Source: Chloroflexota bacterium (GTDB lineage Bacteria; Chloroflexota; UBA5177; JANWHV01). Taken from it: a stretch of DNA of 6,093 nucleotides. The DNA lies in contig JANWHO010000091.1 of assembly GCA_025450375.1 (NCBI GenBank), positions 1 to 6,093 on the forward strand, given 5' to 3'. Within the stretch, counting starts at the first letter, position 1; each line of letters starts with the position of its first letter. Positions 1 to 5,700 of the stretch are shown piece after piece. Below the pieces are notes generated by a model. That model was given only the letters and a program-made list of their open reading frames with translations, searched no databases and had not been told where the DNA came from. The translations under genes and the position numbers were made by a program.

Positions 1-249
1 ACGGTGGGCCAGAAGTTCGTTCTGGAGCTCGGTCCCGACTATGTGTGGAACCTTGCTTTCAGTACGCCGGGGATCGTCAAACGGGCGATCAACGTGGCGA
101 TGATCCGAGGCGCCCAGGGCATCTATACCGCCACCGTGGCCGGACATACCACGCTGACCGCTATCGGCACAACCGTCTGCCCCGGCCCGACGTGCTCGGC
201 TCCCGCGCGCGGGTTCCAGGTGACGCTTATCGTGCAAGCGAAAATGTAG
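1..249 (+). CDS. C-terminal fragment of a protein with a beta-sandwich-like domain (5' end outside window)
   Basis: The reading frame is open from base 1 and ends at the TAG at 247-249. A GTG lies at base 4, but there is no upstream sequence to support it as a start, so this is most likely the 3' end of a longer gene. The roughly 82 visible residues begin TVGQKFVLELG and contain a GIYTATVAGHTTLTAIG segment, followed by two cysteines in VCPGPTC and a final FQVTLIVQ strand. Alternating hydrophobic strands with a 'Gx(Y/F)xAxxxGxTxLTA' turn are typical of bacterial Ig-like or chagasin-like (I42 inhibitor-type) folds in secreted proteins. The paired cysteines would suit a disulphide outside the cytoplasm. 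The function is not recognised. The gene runs in the same direction as proS but is separated from it by the T-box leader and its own promoter-like sequence. Confidence 0.6.
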   Translation, partial: TVGQKFVLELGPDYVWNLAFSTPGIVKRAINVAMIRGAQGIYTATVAGHTTLTAIGTTVCPGPTCSAPARGFQVTLIVQAKM

Positions 250-296
250 ACTGGAGTCCCTGGGCCGAATTACCGCGATTTCCAGCGCCTATCCTC

Positions 297-302
297 TATA
301 CT
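297..302 (+). promoter_or_regulatory. Candidate -10 box of the proS T-box leader promoter
   Basis: TATACT matches five of six bases of the sigma-70 type TATAAT consensus. Transcription would start near 308-310, about 18 bases before T-box stem I, which is a sensible distance. I see no convincing -35 at 16-18 bases upstream (the region reads CGCGATT), so the assignment rests on the -10 match and its position. Confidence 0.4.
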
Positions 303-520
303 GTGGAGAGGCTCCTTGAGAGCCAGGGATTGGACAAGTACGCGGGACCGTTCATCAATCAGAGAGGAAAGGCCGGCGGCTGAGAGCCTTTCCCGGTGCA
401 TGGCCCGCTGAATCCCACCAATCCTCATCGGTCCCGAACGCTCGAAGTGAGCGGCGAAAGGGACCGCGGCGGCCGCCGTTATCCGGCGCCCAATGAGGGA
501 GGCTTCGGCCTCCGAACCCG

Positions 521-551
521 GGGTGGAACCACGAACACGACCCTTCGTCCC
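521..551 (+). promoter_or_regulatory. T-box antiterminator helix
   Basis: GGG (521-523) pairs with CCC (549-551), and ACGAA (531-535) pairs with TTCGT (544-548). This leaves the seven-base bulge TGGAACC (524-530), which in this family pairs with the free NCCA end of uncharged tRNA. The 3' strand (544-551) is also part of the 5' arm of the terminator, so the two structures exclude each other, as expected for a transcriptional T-box. The first four bulge bases, TGGA, would pair fully with a tRNA ending in UCCA. Confidence 0.9.
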
Positions 552-578
552 AGCGGATGAAGGGTCGTTTGTTTTGTT
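538..578 (+). terminator. Conditional intrinsic terminator of the T-box leader
   Basis: A 13-bp helix is formed by 538-550 and 555-567, with one G-T wobble and the tetraloop CAGC (551-554). A T-rich run, TTTGTTTTGTT (568-578), follows directly. This is the default OFF structure when tRNA-Pro is charged. It lies 57 bases before the proS ATG. An in-frame ATG at 557 sits inside the 3' arm and is not the translation start. Confidence 0.92.
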
Positions 579-620
579 GCCGCGCGCTTCTCCACGGGGA
601 GACGCCATCGCGGCCTATCC

Positions 621-627
621 AGGGAGG
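621..627 (+). promoter_or_regulatory. proS ribosome binding site
   Basis: AGGGAGG is a strong Shine-Dalgarno match seven bases before the ATG at 635. It decides the proS start over the in-frame ATG at 557, which lies inside the terminator hairpin and would add 26 residues not typical of the family. Confidence 0.85.
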
Positions 628-634
628 CGCTCTC

Positions 635-2341
635 ATGCGACGTTCGGAACTCTTCGGTGACATGCTCCGCCAGGCCCCGGCGGACGCCGAGATCGCCAGC
701 CATCAGTTCCTCGTCCGGGGCGGGTTTATTCAGCCGCTCGCCGCGGGCATCTACTCGTTCCTACCGCTTGGTCAGCGAGTGAAACAGCGCGTTGAGCGAA
801 TTCTGCGTGAGGAAATGGATGGCGTGGGCGGGCAGGAAGTTTCCCTCCCCTTGATGCAGCCGGCCGAGTTATGGCAGCGATCTGGCCGCTGGTACACGGT
901 TGGACCGGAACTGGTGCGATTCCAGGATCGATCCGGGAAGGACATGGTGCTGGCCATGACGCACGAGGAGGCGCTTACCGACTTGCTGCCTAGGGGCGTG
1001 CAATCCTACCGCCAGCTTCCCCGCATGCTCTATCAGATTCAGACCAAGATTCGCGACGAGCCGCGCGCTCGCGGTGGGCTGATTCGGGTGCGTGAGTTCA
1101 CCATGAAGGATGCCTATTCCGCCCATGCCACAGTCGAGGATCTCGATCGTTTTTATCCGCGTGTCTATGATGCCTATCTGCGAATCTTCAGTCGTTGCGG
1201 GATCGAGGCCATTCCCGTGGAAGCCGATCCGGGCATGATGGGCGGAAGTTCGACCTACGAGTTCATGTTTCTCTCCGAGATCGGCGAGGATGTGCTGGCC
1301 CGGTGCGATGCCTGCGGCTACGCGGCGAATCGTGAAGCGGCAACCTTCGCCAAGCCGGCTCCGAGTTCGGAAGCGATGAAGCCGGTCCAGGAAGTGGCGA
1401 CGCCCGAGGCGGAATCCATCGCCGCACTGGCGGCTTTGCTGGATGTTCCGCCCGCCCGTACCGCCAAGGCGGTATTTTTCATGGCCGGTGACCGCCTTAT
1501 TTTTGCCGTGGTCCGTGGCGATATGGAGATCAATGAGACCAAATTGGCCAACGTGGTTGGCGCCCCCAGCCTACGCCCGGCTCGCGCCGAGGAGCTTGCC
1601 GGCACCGGGATCGTGCCTGGGTACGCCTCGCCAATCGGCGTCACCGGAGCCGTTATCGTGGTCGATGATCTGGTGGCACGCTCGCCCAATCTGGTCGCGG
1701 GGGCCAATCGAACTGGTTTCCATCTGCTCAACACCAACCTGGGTCGGGACTACAGTGCGGACATCGTGGCCGATATCGCTTCCGTCTATGAGGGCGCCCC
1801 GTGCCCGCGCTGCGGCATGGGGCTGCGCCTGGCACGGGCGGTGGAGGTCGGCCATACCTTCAAGCTGGGAACCCGATACAGCACGGCGCTTGGAGCCCGC
1901 TATCTTGACGCGGAGGGCCAGACGCGCGAGCTGGTCATGGCCTCCTATGGGATAGGCGTCGGGCGGCTTATTGCCTGCGTTGCCGAAGCCCATCACGACG
2001 AGCGCGGCCTCATCTGGCCAGCCGCTCTGGCGCCGTTTGCCGTGTACCTGGTGGGGCTCGATCTCACCGATGACGTGGTGCGCGCGGCGGCCGAACGAGT
2101 ATACGCGGATCTGAAGGAGCTGCGGATCGAGGTTCTGTATGATGACCGCGATGAGCGTGCGGGGGTAAAGTTCAACGACGCCGATCTGTTGGGCATTCCC
2201 CTGCGCGCCACGGTCAGCCGCCGGACCCTGCGGGATGCCACCCTGGAGGTAAAGGCGCGAACCGCGGACGAGGCGCGGCACGTTCCGCTGGCCGGCGCCG
2301 CGGACGAGATCGCCCGATTACTAGGCGATTCGTCTCGCTAG
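635..2341 (+). CDS. proS: Prolyl-tRNA synthetase, bacterial type with editing (INS) domain
   Basis: This cytoplasmic class II synthetase charges tRNA-Pro using ATP and proline. It has 568 residues, close to the ~570 usual for the long bacterial form. The N-terminus MRRSELFGDMLRQAPADAE is the expected family start. The catalytic core carries the TxE element in MTHEE (108-112) and motif 2 in RDEPRARGG (140-148). Motif 3 is in SYGIGVGRL (437-445). Between the core halves, roughly 224-405, lies the YbaK-like insertion that removes mischarged alanine. Its conserved lysine is K278 in ARTAK, and GANRTG and LGRD follow. CxxC pairs at 224-227 and 390-393 flank the insertion. The anticodon-binding domain follows from about 465 to the end, with YDDRDERAGVKFNDADLLGIPLR characteristic of it (shown here only as a landmark near 505-527). 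The gene is controlled by the upstream T-box. Cysteine, common before YGIGV in proteobacterial enzymes, is serine here. Confidence 0.97.
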   Translation: MRRSELFGDMLRQAPADAEIASHQFLVRGGFIQPLAAGIYSFLPLGQRVKQRVERILREEMDGVGGQEVSLPLMQPAELWQRSGRWYTVGPELVRFQDRSGKDMVLAMTHEEALTDLLPRGVQSYRQLPRMLYQIQTKIRDEPRARGGLIRVREFTMKDAYSAHATVEDLDRFYPRVYDAYLRIFSRCGIEAIPVEADPGMMGGSSTYEFMFLSEIGEDVLARCDACGYAANREAATFAKPAPSSEAMKPVQEVATPEAESIAALAALLDVPPARTAKAVFFMAGDRLIFAVVRGDMEINETKLANVVGAPSLRPARAEELAGTGIVPGYASPIGVTGAVIVVDDLVARSPNLVAGANRTGFHLLNTNLGRDYSADIVADIASVYEGAPCPRCGMGLRLARAVEVGHTFKLGTRYSTALGARYLDAEGQTRELVMASYGIGVGRLIACVAEAHHDERGLIWPAALAPFAVYLVGLDLTDDVVRAAAERVYADLKELRIEVLYDDRDERAGVKFNDADLLGIPLRATVSRRTLRDATLEVKARTADEARHVPLAGAADEIARLLGDSSR

Positions 2342-2483
2342 GTGATCAAGAAGATGTCCAGGCTCGACGGCTGGGTCATTTCAGTCGCGCGTTTGGCGCC
2401 GAGACCAATTCAGGACTATGAGCGAAAGGGAGAATCCAGTAGGATAAAGTTGCATATCGAGCATTGTCAGTCTGGACACCGCG
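2342..2483. other. Intergenic gap after proS, no clear element
   Basis: This 142-base gap shows no strong hairpin with a T-tract, so I see no intrinsic terminator for proS. It is less GC-rich than proS towards its 3' end. A loose -10-like TAGGAT at 2440-2445 lies about 40 bases before the next gene, without a convincing -35. Confidence 0.5.
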
Positions 2484-2864
2484 ATGGATGTAGCACGGGT
2501 GGCTGAGCTTGCGGCAAGCATTGGCGCTGGGAGAGGAGAAGCCTTGGCCGCTAGGCAGCCGTCACAGGATCGAGTGAGGCATGAGCTTACGATGCTTCAC
2601 CCTCTCTTTCCCCTATCAAAGCATGTAAGTCTGCCTCCTAGTTTAGCCTGGGCAGAGCCTTTGAGCGCCGAGGAACTGGTAGAGATGACTCGTGAACTTG
2701 GCGCGGCTCTCCTGGGCGCCATGCTGACCGATGAATGGGAAGAGTATGACGAAGCGTTACAGGCTTGGCGGCAGACTGCTGAGATAATCAGAGACACCGA
2801 CCTCACTACTAACCTACTGGCCGAGCGGGACGTTGACCTGGAAATACCGTTGCGGCGGCCATAA
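2484..2864 (+). CDS. Hypothetical protein, probable antitoxin partner of the downstream RelE-like protein
   Basis: The product is 126 residues, acidic in its C-terminal half and predicted cytoplasmic, with no signal or membrane segment. The ATG at 2484 is the first ATG after the in-frame stop at 2445-2447. No good Shine-Dalgarno precedes it, so a later start, such as the ATG at 2592 (M37), is possible. The region 62-115, from LSAEELVEMTRELGAALL through EYDEALQAWRQTAEIIRDTDL, looks helical. The 'W..TAEI..D..L' run resembles the C-terminal toxin-binding part of some Phd-type antitoxins, followed by a tail ending EIPLRRP. No DNA-binding domain is recognised. The stop lies 5-8 bases before the next start, an arrangement typical of antitoxin-toxin pairs. 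Codons such as AGA, AGG, ATA, CTA and TTA are frequent, unlike proS, which suggests acquisition by transfer. The antitoxin role is inferred mainly from position and size. Confidence 0.55.
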   Translation: MDVARVAELAASIGAGRGEALAARQPSQDRVRHELTMLHPLFPLSKHVSLPPSLAWAEPLSAEELVEMTRELGAALLGAMLTDEWEEYDEALQAWRQTAEIIRDTDLTTNLLAERDVDLEIPLRRP

Positions 2865-2872
2865 CGCTTGTG

Positions 2873-3253
2873 ATGGCCGCGGATGACAAGTCAGAAATCA
2901 ACCGCCGGTTGCCGCCGTATGTGAAGCGCCCAGTTGGTCCCCGCGATCCTCCTGGGCCTTTCTCTTACAAGATTCATGCGTCGGATAGAACTACGGCATC
3001 AAAGTGGGAGCAGCTGTGCGCGCTCTATCCCTCCAATGCTCGGGCCTGTTACGATCATCTGGCCCGAAACCCCAAGGATAGACCGAAAGACTCTGGGCGG
3101 CTCACCCCGCTCACCCGTGGCCGCTTCAAAGGCACTGGGCTATTTCAATACGAAGTGACAAAGTCAGCTCGTATTTGGTTCTGGGTGGACGATGATCGTG
3201 GCCTGGTCGTACTTCGCGACCTGCATGTCGGTCACCCCAAGGCGACCGAGTAG
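2873..3253 (+). CDS. RelE/ParE-superfamily toxin-like protein
   Basis: The product is a small basic protein of 126 residues from the ATG at 2873 (127 from the adjacent GTG at 2870). The order of elements is that of RelE-like ribonuclease toxins: a helical region (KWEQLCALYPSNARACYDHL, about 47-66), then LTPLTRGRFKGTGLFQYEV, then the strand pair RIWFWVDDDRGLVVLRDLHV, ending GHPKATE. The 'plKG...w.yev...aRIWf.vdd...vv...v...HPkat' pattern is familiar from RelE-superfamily proteins of Actinobacteria and Chloroflexota. Candidate catalytic or RNA-binding positions are the arginine of RIWF and the histidines and lysine near the C-terminus. In this family, toxins cleave mRNA, often on the ribosome, and are neutralised by an upstream-encoded antitoxin; the upstream gene here fits that place. 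The basic N-terminal 25 residues (NRRLPPYVKRPVGPRDPPGP) are an extension outside the core. Activity is not demonstrated by the sequence. Confidence 0.7.
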   Translation: MAADDKSEINRRLPPYVKRPVGPRDPPGPFSYKIHASDRTTASKWEQLCALYPSNARACYDHLARNPKDRPKDSGRLTPLTRGRFKGTGLFQYEVTKSARIWFWVDDDRGLVVLRDLHVGHPKATE

Positions 3254-3262
3254 CCCGCGTAC

Positions 3263-4288
3263 TTACCGCGATGCCCGAGCCACATCGGCCCGCTTCCCTA
3301 CCGCCTGCCTCGTAACCCTGACCCGGCGCCAGGCCCAGCAGGCATTCCCCGCCAGGAGGGCCAGCAAGAGGTAGGTTACAGTATCGTGATTCAGCTCAAT
3401 CAGCACCGCCAGCACGGCTACGCCGGCTCCAAATACTATCTGGTCCCAGAGCTTGGCCGGGGAGGTGGGTGGATCGGTCAGCATGAAGAAGGCGAGGAAC
3501 AACGCGGAGTTGAGGAACGGATCGCGGTACATGGCGGCGATCTGGATCGCATCCGTGTGGGTGAGATAGGCCATGCCGGTGAGAAAGGCGAAGTAGATGC
3601 CCAGGAAGGTCAGCACCTGGGGCAGCTTGTTCGCCCGCTCCGCCACCAGATAGCCCACCACCAACAAGGGGAGGATCATCACGGCGGGCAGACCGGCCGT
3701 GGCGCCCCACCAGCTTTCGCCGCTGCCGAACAGCGGTGGCGCCAGGGCCAGGGCGATGGCGGCCGGGTTGAATATATGCGCCCTGGTGGTTCGCAACAGG
3801 TGCTTGGCCCCGATCGCGATGCCGGCGGTCATGATCACGGTCCAGGTTGGCTCCTGGGGGGCCAGCACCATGCCGATGATCAAGCCGGTGAGTAGGGCGC
3901 TGGTGGGAATCAGGAGCTTTTCCCGCAGCACCAGATGCAGGATCAGGTCCAGAACCACCGCGGCCAGCACGGCCGCTCCGGTCACCCGGAGGGCGTCCAT
4001 ACCCTGATGGGGCACGGTAATGGCCAGCAGCGCCAACAGCGCCCCGAGCAGGTAGCCCTTGGGCGTGCGCGCGAACTTTTGTAGGCGGTCCCACGAGGTA
4101 CGCCGCCGCTCGTCGTCAGCCGCTTGCCGCGGAGGCGGCGTACCCGTGCCTTTCGGGACGGACCGAAGTTGGCGATAGGGCGCGCCGGGACGAGGCCGTC
4201 CGGAGCCGGGAATGGCGTTAGGGCGCGGGCCGGGCCTGCCTGCCGGCCGGGGCCTAGGACTCGCGGGCGAGTGTTTGATGTCGTGCAT
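3263..4288 (-). CDS. RnfD/NqrB-like integral membrane protein with Pro/Arg-rich N-terminal tail
   Basis: The product is 341 residues. About the first 75 are hydrophilic and Pro/Arg-rich with RPRP-type repeats; the rest is a bundle of about nine or ten membrane segments starting near residue 78. Family landmarks of RnfD/NqrB are visible: SALLTGLIIGMVL (130-142), FNPAAIALAL (173-182) and FMLTDPPTSP (268-277). Known RnfD/NqrB proteins are membrane subunits of ion-pumping electron-transfer complexes that carry FMN covalently on the threonine of an SGAT motif. The matching place here reads SWWGATAG (192-199), so T197 is a candidate site although the serine of SGAT is tryptophan. The start ATG lies inside the end of the ApbE gene, overlapping it by 35 bases, with a weak AAGG at 4301-4304. 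No other ATG or GTG precedes the membrane domain, so the tail appears real. The operon context suggests a membrane partner in flavin-based electron transfer. The exact electron donor and acceptor are unknown. Confidence 0.8.
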   Translation of the reverse strand: MHDIKHSPASPRPRPAGRPGPRPNAIPGSGRPRPGAPYRQLRSVPKGTGTPPPRQAADDERRRTSWDRLQKFARTPKGYLLGALLALLAITVPHQGMDALRVTGAAVLAAVVLDLILHLVLREKLLIPTSALLTGLIIGMVLAPQEPTWTVIMTAGIAIGAKHLLRTTRAHIFNPAAIALALAPPLFGSGESWWGATAGLPAVMILPLLVVGYLVAERANKLPQVLTFLGIYFAFLTGMAYLTHTDAIQIAAMYRDPFLNSALFLAFFMLTDPPTSPAKLWDQIVFGAGVAVLAVLIELNHDTVTYLLLALLAGNACWAWRRVRVTRQAVGKRADVARASR

Positions 4289-5246
4289 AGTGTTTGGTTG
4301 CCTTTTGTGCCAATGTGGGAGTGATGATCAGGCCGTCGACGTTGGTCGCCTCCAGGAGCGCGATCCCGCGCTCCGGGCCAAGCACGAAAGCGGCCGTGGA
4401 CAGAGCGTCGGCCAGCATGGCCGTGCGGGCGATCACGGTCACGCTCGCTACCCCCATGGCCGACTCGCCACCCCGCGGATCGAGGAGGTGATGGGTGATT
4501 GGCCCCGCCTCCACCCGGCGCTCGTAAGCCGCCGACGTGCAGACCGCCAGATCCCGAACCTCGACCGTATCGATCAGGGTAGTGGGGCGGAAGGGGTGCT
4601 TGATCCCGATGCGCCAGGTAGTCCCCTGGCCATTGTGGCCGCCTACGAAGAGATCACCGCCCGCATCGATTGCGAAACCGGGATAGCATGCCAGTTCCTG
4701 GGCCGCGAGGTCGATCGCCAATCCCTTAGCCACCGCGCCAAGATCCAATAGCAGCGGCCGGAGCAGGGTAATGGTTTGTCTGGCGGCGTCCAGACGCACG
4801 TCGCGGTAGTTGGGCTGGCACGTGGCGCCGATCTCCGTATGCAGTGGTTCGCCCGTGCGGTAGTTCCGGTTGAACCCCGCGCGCTCCAATGCCAGGCCCA
4901 CCGTGGGATCAAAGGCGCCCTTCGAGAGTCGCGCCACTTCCAGGGCCATGCGGAGGGCGCCAAAGAGGAGATCGCCGACTGGGACCGCCGGGCCCACCGT
5001 GCGGCACAGTTCCATCAGCTCGCTGTCCCGGTCGAACCGCGAGCAGGTGCGTTCGGCCTGGGTGAACCAGCCGAATGCCCGCTCCACTCGCGCCGGTAGC
5101 TCGGGATCGCCGCCCGCCCCCACGACGGCGAGAGACACCACGGTGTCCATGACCGCCGCCGCCGTGGTGAAAACGGCGTCCGGGCCGGACGCGGATGTCC
5201 GGCTGGTGGACGCGCCTGGCGAGAGAGCGGAGAGCGTGGCGGCCAT
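4254..5246 (-). CDS. apbE: FAD:protein FMN transferase (ApbE family)
   Basis: The enzyme cleaves FAD and attaches FMN through a phosphoester bond to a threonine or serine of target proteins, using Mg2+. The product is 330 residues with the full set of family motifs: VMDTVVSLAV near 32-41, SRFDRDSEL (69-77), GAFDPTVG (110-117), DLGAVAKG (168-175), AIDAGGDLFVGG (192-203), HHLLDPRGG (252-260) and ADALSTAAFVLG (279-290). D280 and T284 match the metal-binding Asp/Thr pair of characterised ApbE proteins. The ATG at 5246 follows AGGCGG and sits four bases after the stop of the FMN_bind gene. The frame is open further upstream, but that Arg/Pro-rich stretch overlaps the neighbouring gene and does not resemble a signal peptide. 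The N-terminus (MAATLSALSPGASTSRTSAS) has no hydrophobic export segment and no lipobox, unlike many periplasmic ApbE proteins. Likely substrates are the two neighbouring gene products. Confidence 0.95.
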   Translation of the reverse strand: MAATLSALSPGASTSRTSASGPDAVFTTAAAVMDTVVSLAVVGAGGDPELPARVERAFGWFTQAERTCSRFDRDSELMELCRTVGPAVPVGDLLFGALRMALEVARLSKGAFDPTVGLALERAGFNRNYRTGEPLHTEIGATCQPNYRDVRLDAARQTITLLRPLLLDLGAVAKGLAIDLAAQELACYPGFAIDAGGDLFVGGHNGQGTTWRIGIKHPFRPTTLIDTVEVRDLAVCTSAAYERRVEAGPITHHLLDPRGGESAMGVASVTVIARTAMLADALSTAAFVLGPERGIALLEATNVDGLIITPTLAQKATKHYARHQTLARES

Positions 5247-5250
5247 ACGT

Positions 5251-5700
5251 CTAGGCCGCCTGCGAGAGGGCCTGGGTGACCGCGTCCGTGAAGGCTTGCG
5301 AGCTTGCGGTGGCGCCGCTGACGAAGTTGATATTGGCCGACTGCGCGGCCACCACCTCGGCCGGCATGCCGTCGATCCAGTACTCGGGATAATGCATGTT
5401 GCAGGCCGTGATTTGTACCTGGCTGATCTTGCCGCCGGCAATCGTCACGGCCACCGAGACATCGCCCAGGTAGTTGCTTCCGCTGCCGTTATAGGTACCG
5501 TCGCGGAGCGCGCTTGCCTGGGTTGCCCCGCTCGCGCCTGATCCCGGAGCACTGGTAGCTACGGATGCGGGGGCGGAGATATGCTGGGTCGGGGCCTCGG
5601 CGGAAGCAGCGGCCTGTGTGTGGAGGTAGCCAGCCCCGTAGATACTCAATATGATGCCGGTGCTGAGCGCCAGCAATTCAGGTTTCATCTTCTTGGCCAT
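5251..5700 (-). CDS. Exported or membrane-anchored FMN_bind-domain flavoprotein
   Basis: The product is 149 residues. A KKMK n-region and one hydrophobic segment (about 9-27) are followed by AAASA, a possible signal peptidase site near residue 34; if uncut, it is an N-terminal anchor. An Ala/Ser/Thr/Pro linker (35-64) leads to an FMN_bind domain (about 65-149) beginning LRDGTYNGSGSNYLGDVSVAVT. It ends with VSGATASS (127-134), where T131 is the expected covalent FMN site by analogy with RnfG/NqrC and related proteins. One cysteine (C100) lies in the middle of the domain. The ATG at 5700 was chosen because GAGGG lies nine bases upstream (5710-5714) and the frame before it gives no family-like sequence. 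It is the first gene of an operon with apbE four bases downstream. Role: a single-flavin electron carrier on the outer face of the membrane, matured by ApbE. This is inferred from family and context. Confidence 0.9.
   Translation of the reverse strand: MAKKMKPELLALSTGIILSIYGAGYLHTQAAASAEAPTQHISAPASVATSAPGSGASGATQASALRDGTYNGSGSNYLGDVSVAVTIAGGKISQVQITACNMHYPEYWIDGMPAEVVAAQSANINFVSGATASSQAFTDAVTQALSQAA

Larger units (their letters stand above)
327..578 (+). ncRNA. T-box riboswitch (tRNA-Pro-responsive leader of proS)
   Basis: This leader senses tRNA aminoacylation and controls read-through into proS. Stem I is closed by GGATTGG (327-333) and CCAATCC (418-424). The specifier loop has AGTA (337-340) on the 5' side and GAATCCCA (410-417) on the 3' side. 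In the family pattern GAA-N-codon-A the specifier is CCC (414-416), a proline codon agreeing with the downstream gene. The apical arm is GGAAAGG (366-372) with CCTTTCC (387-393), enclosing a loop with GCTG (379-382). A stem II candidate is CGGTCCC (429-435) with GGGACCG (460-466), with an inner CGCTC/GAGCG helix. Stem III is GGAGGC/GCCTCC around a TTCG loop (498-513). The T-box GGGTGGAACCACG is at 521-533 and is followed by a terminator. Uncharged tRNA-Pro should stabilise the antiterminator; charged tRNA leaves the terminator to form. Confidence 0.95.

Noticed and set aside
557..634. A 26-residue N-terminal extension of proS from the ATG at 557
   Set aside because: That ATG lies in the 3' arm of the T-box terminator and has no free ribosome site, while 635 has AGGGAGG at seven bases and a family-typical N-terminus.
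1571..2281. Long minus-strand open frame opposite proS
   Set aside because: It is a complementary shadow of a well-supported GC-rich gene, with no recognisable product or ribosome site.
2354..2509. Short open frame after proS (about 51 codons from the ATG at 2354)
   Set aside because: It has no ribosome site or recognisable sequence and overlaps the start of the 2484 gene in another frame; it is likely chance.
2507..2519. Small perfect hairpin GCTTG-CGG-CAAGC as operator of the toxin-antitoxin-like pair
   Set aside because: It is only 5 bp and lies inside the coding start of the first gene; hairpins of this size are expected by chance.
5247..5441. Upstream extension of ApbE to 5441
   Set aside because: The extra residues are Arg/Pro/Ser-rich shadow coding over the FMN_bind gene, with no family match and no signal peptide. 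The ATG at 5246 has AGGCGG and typical operon spacing.
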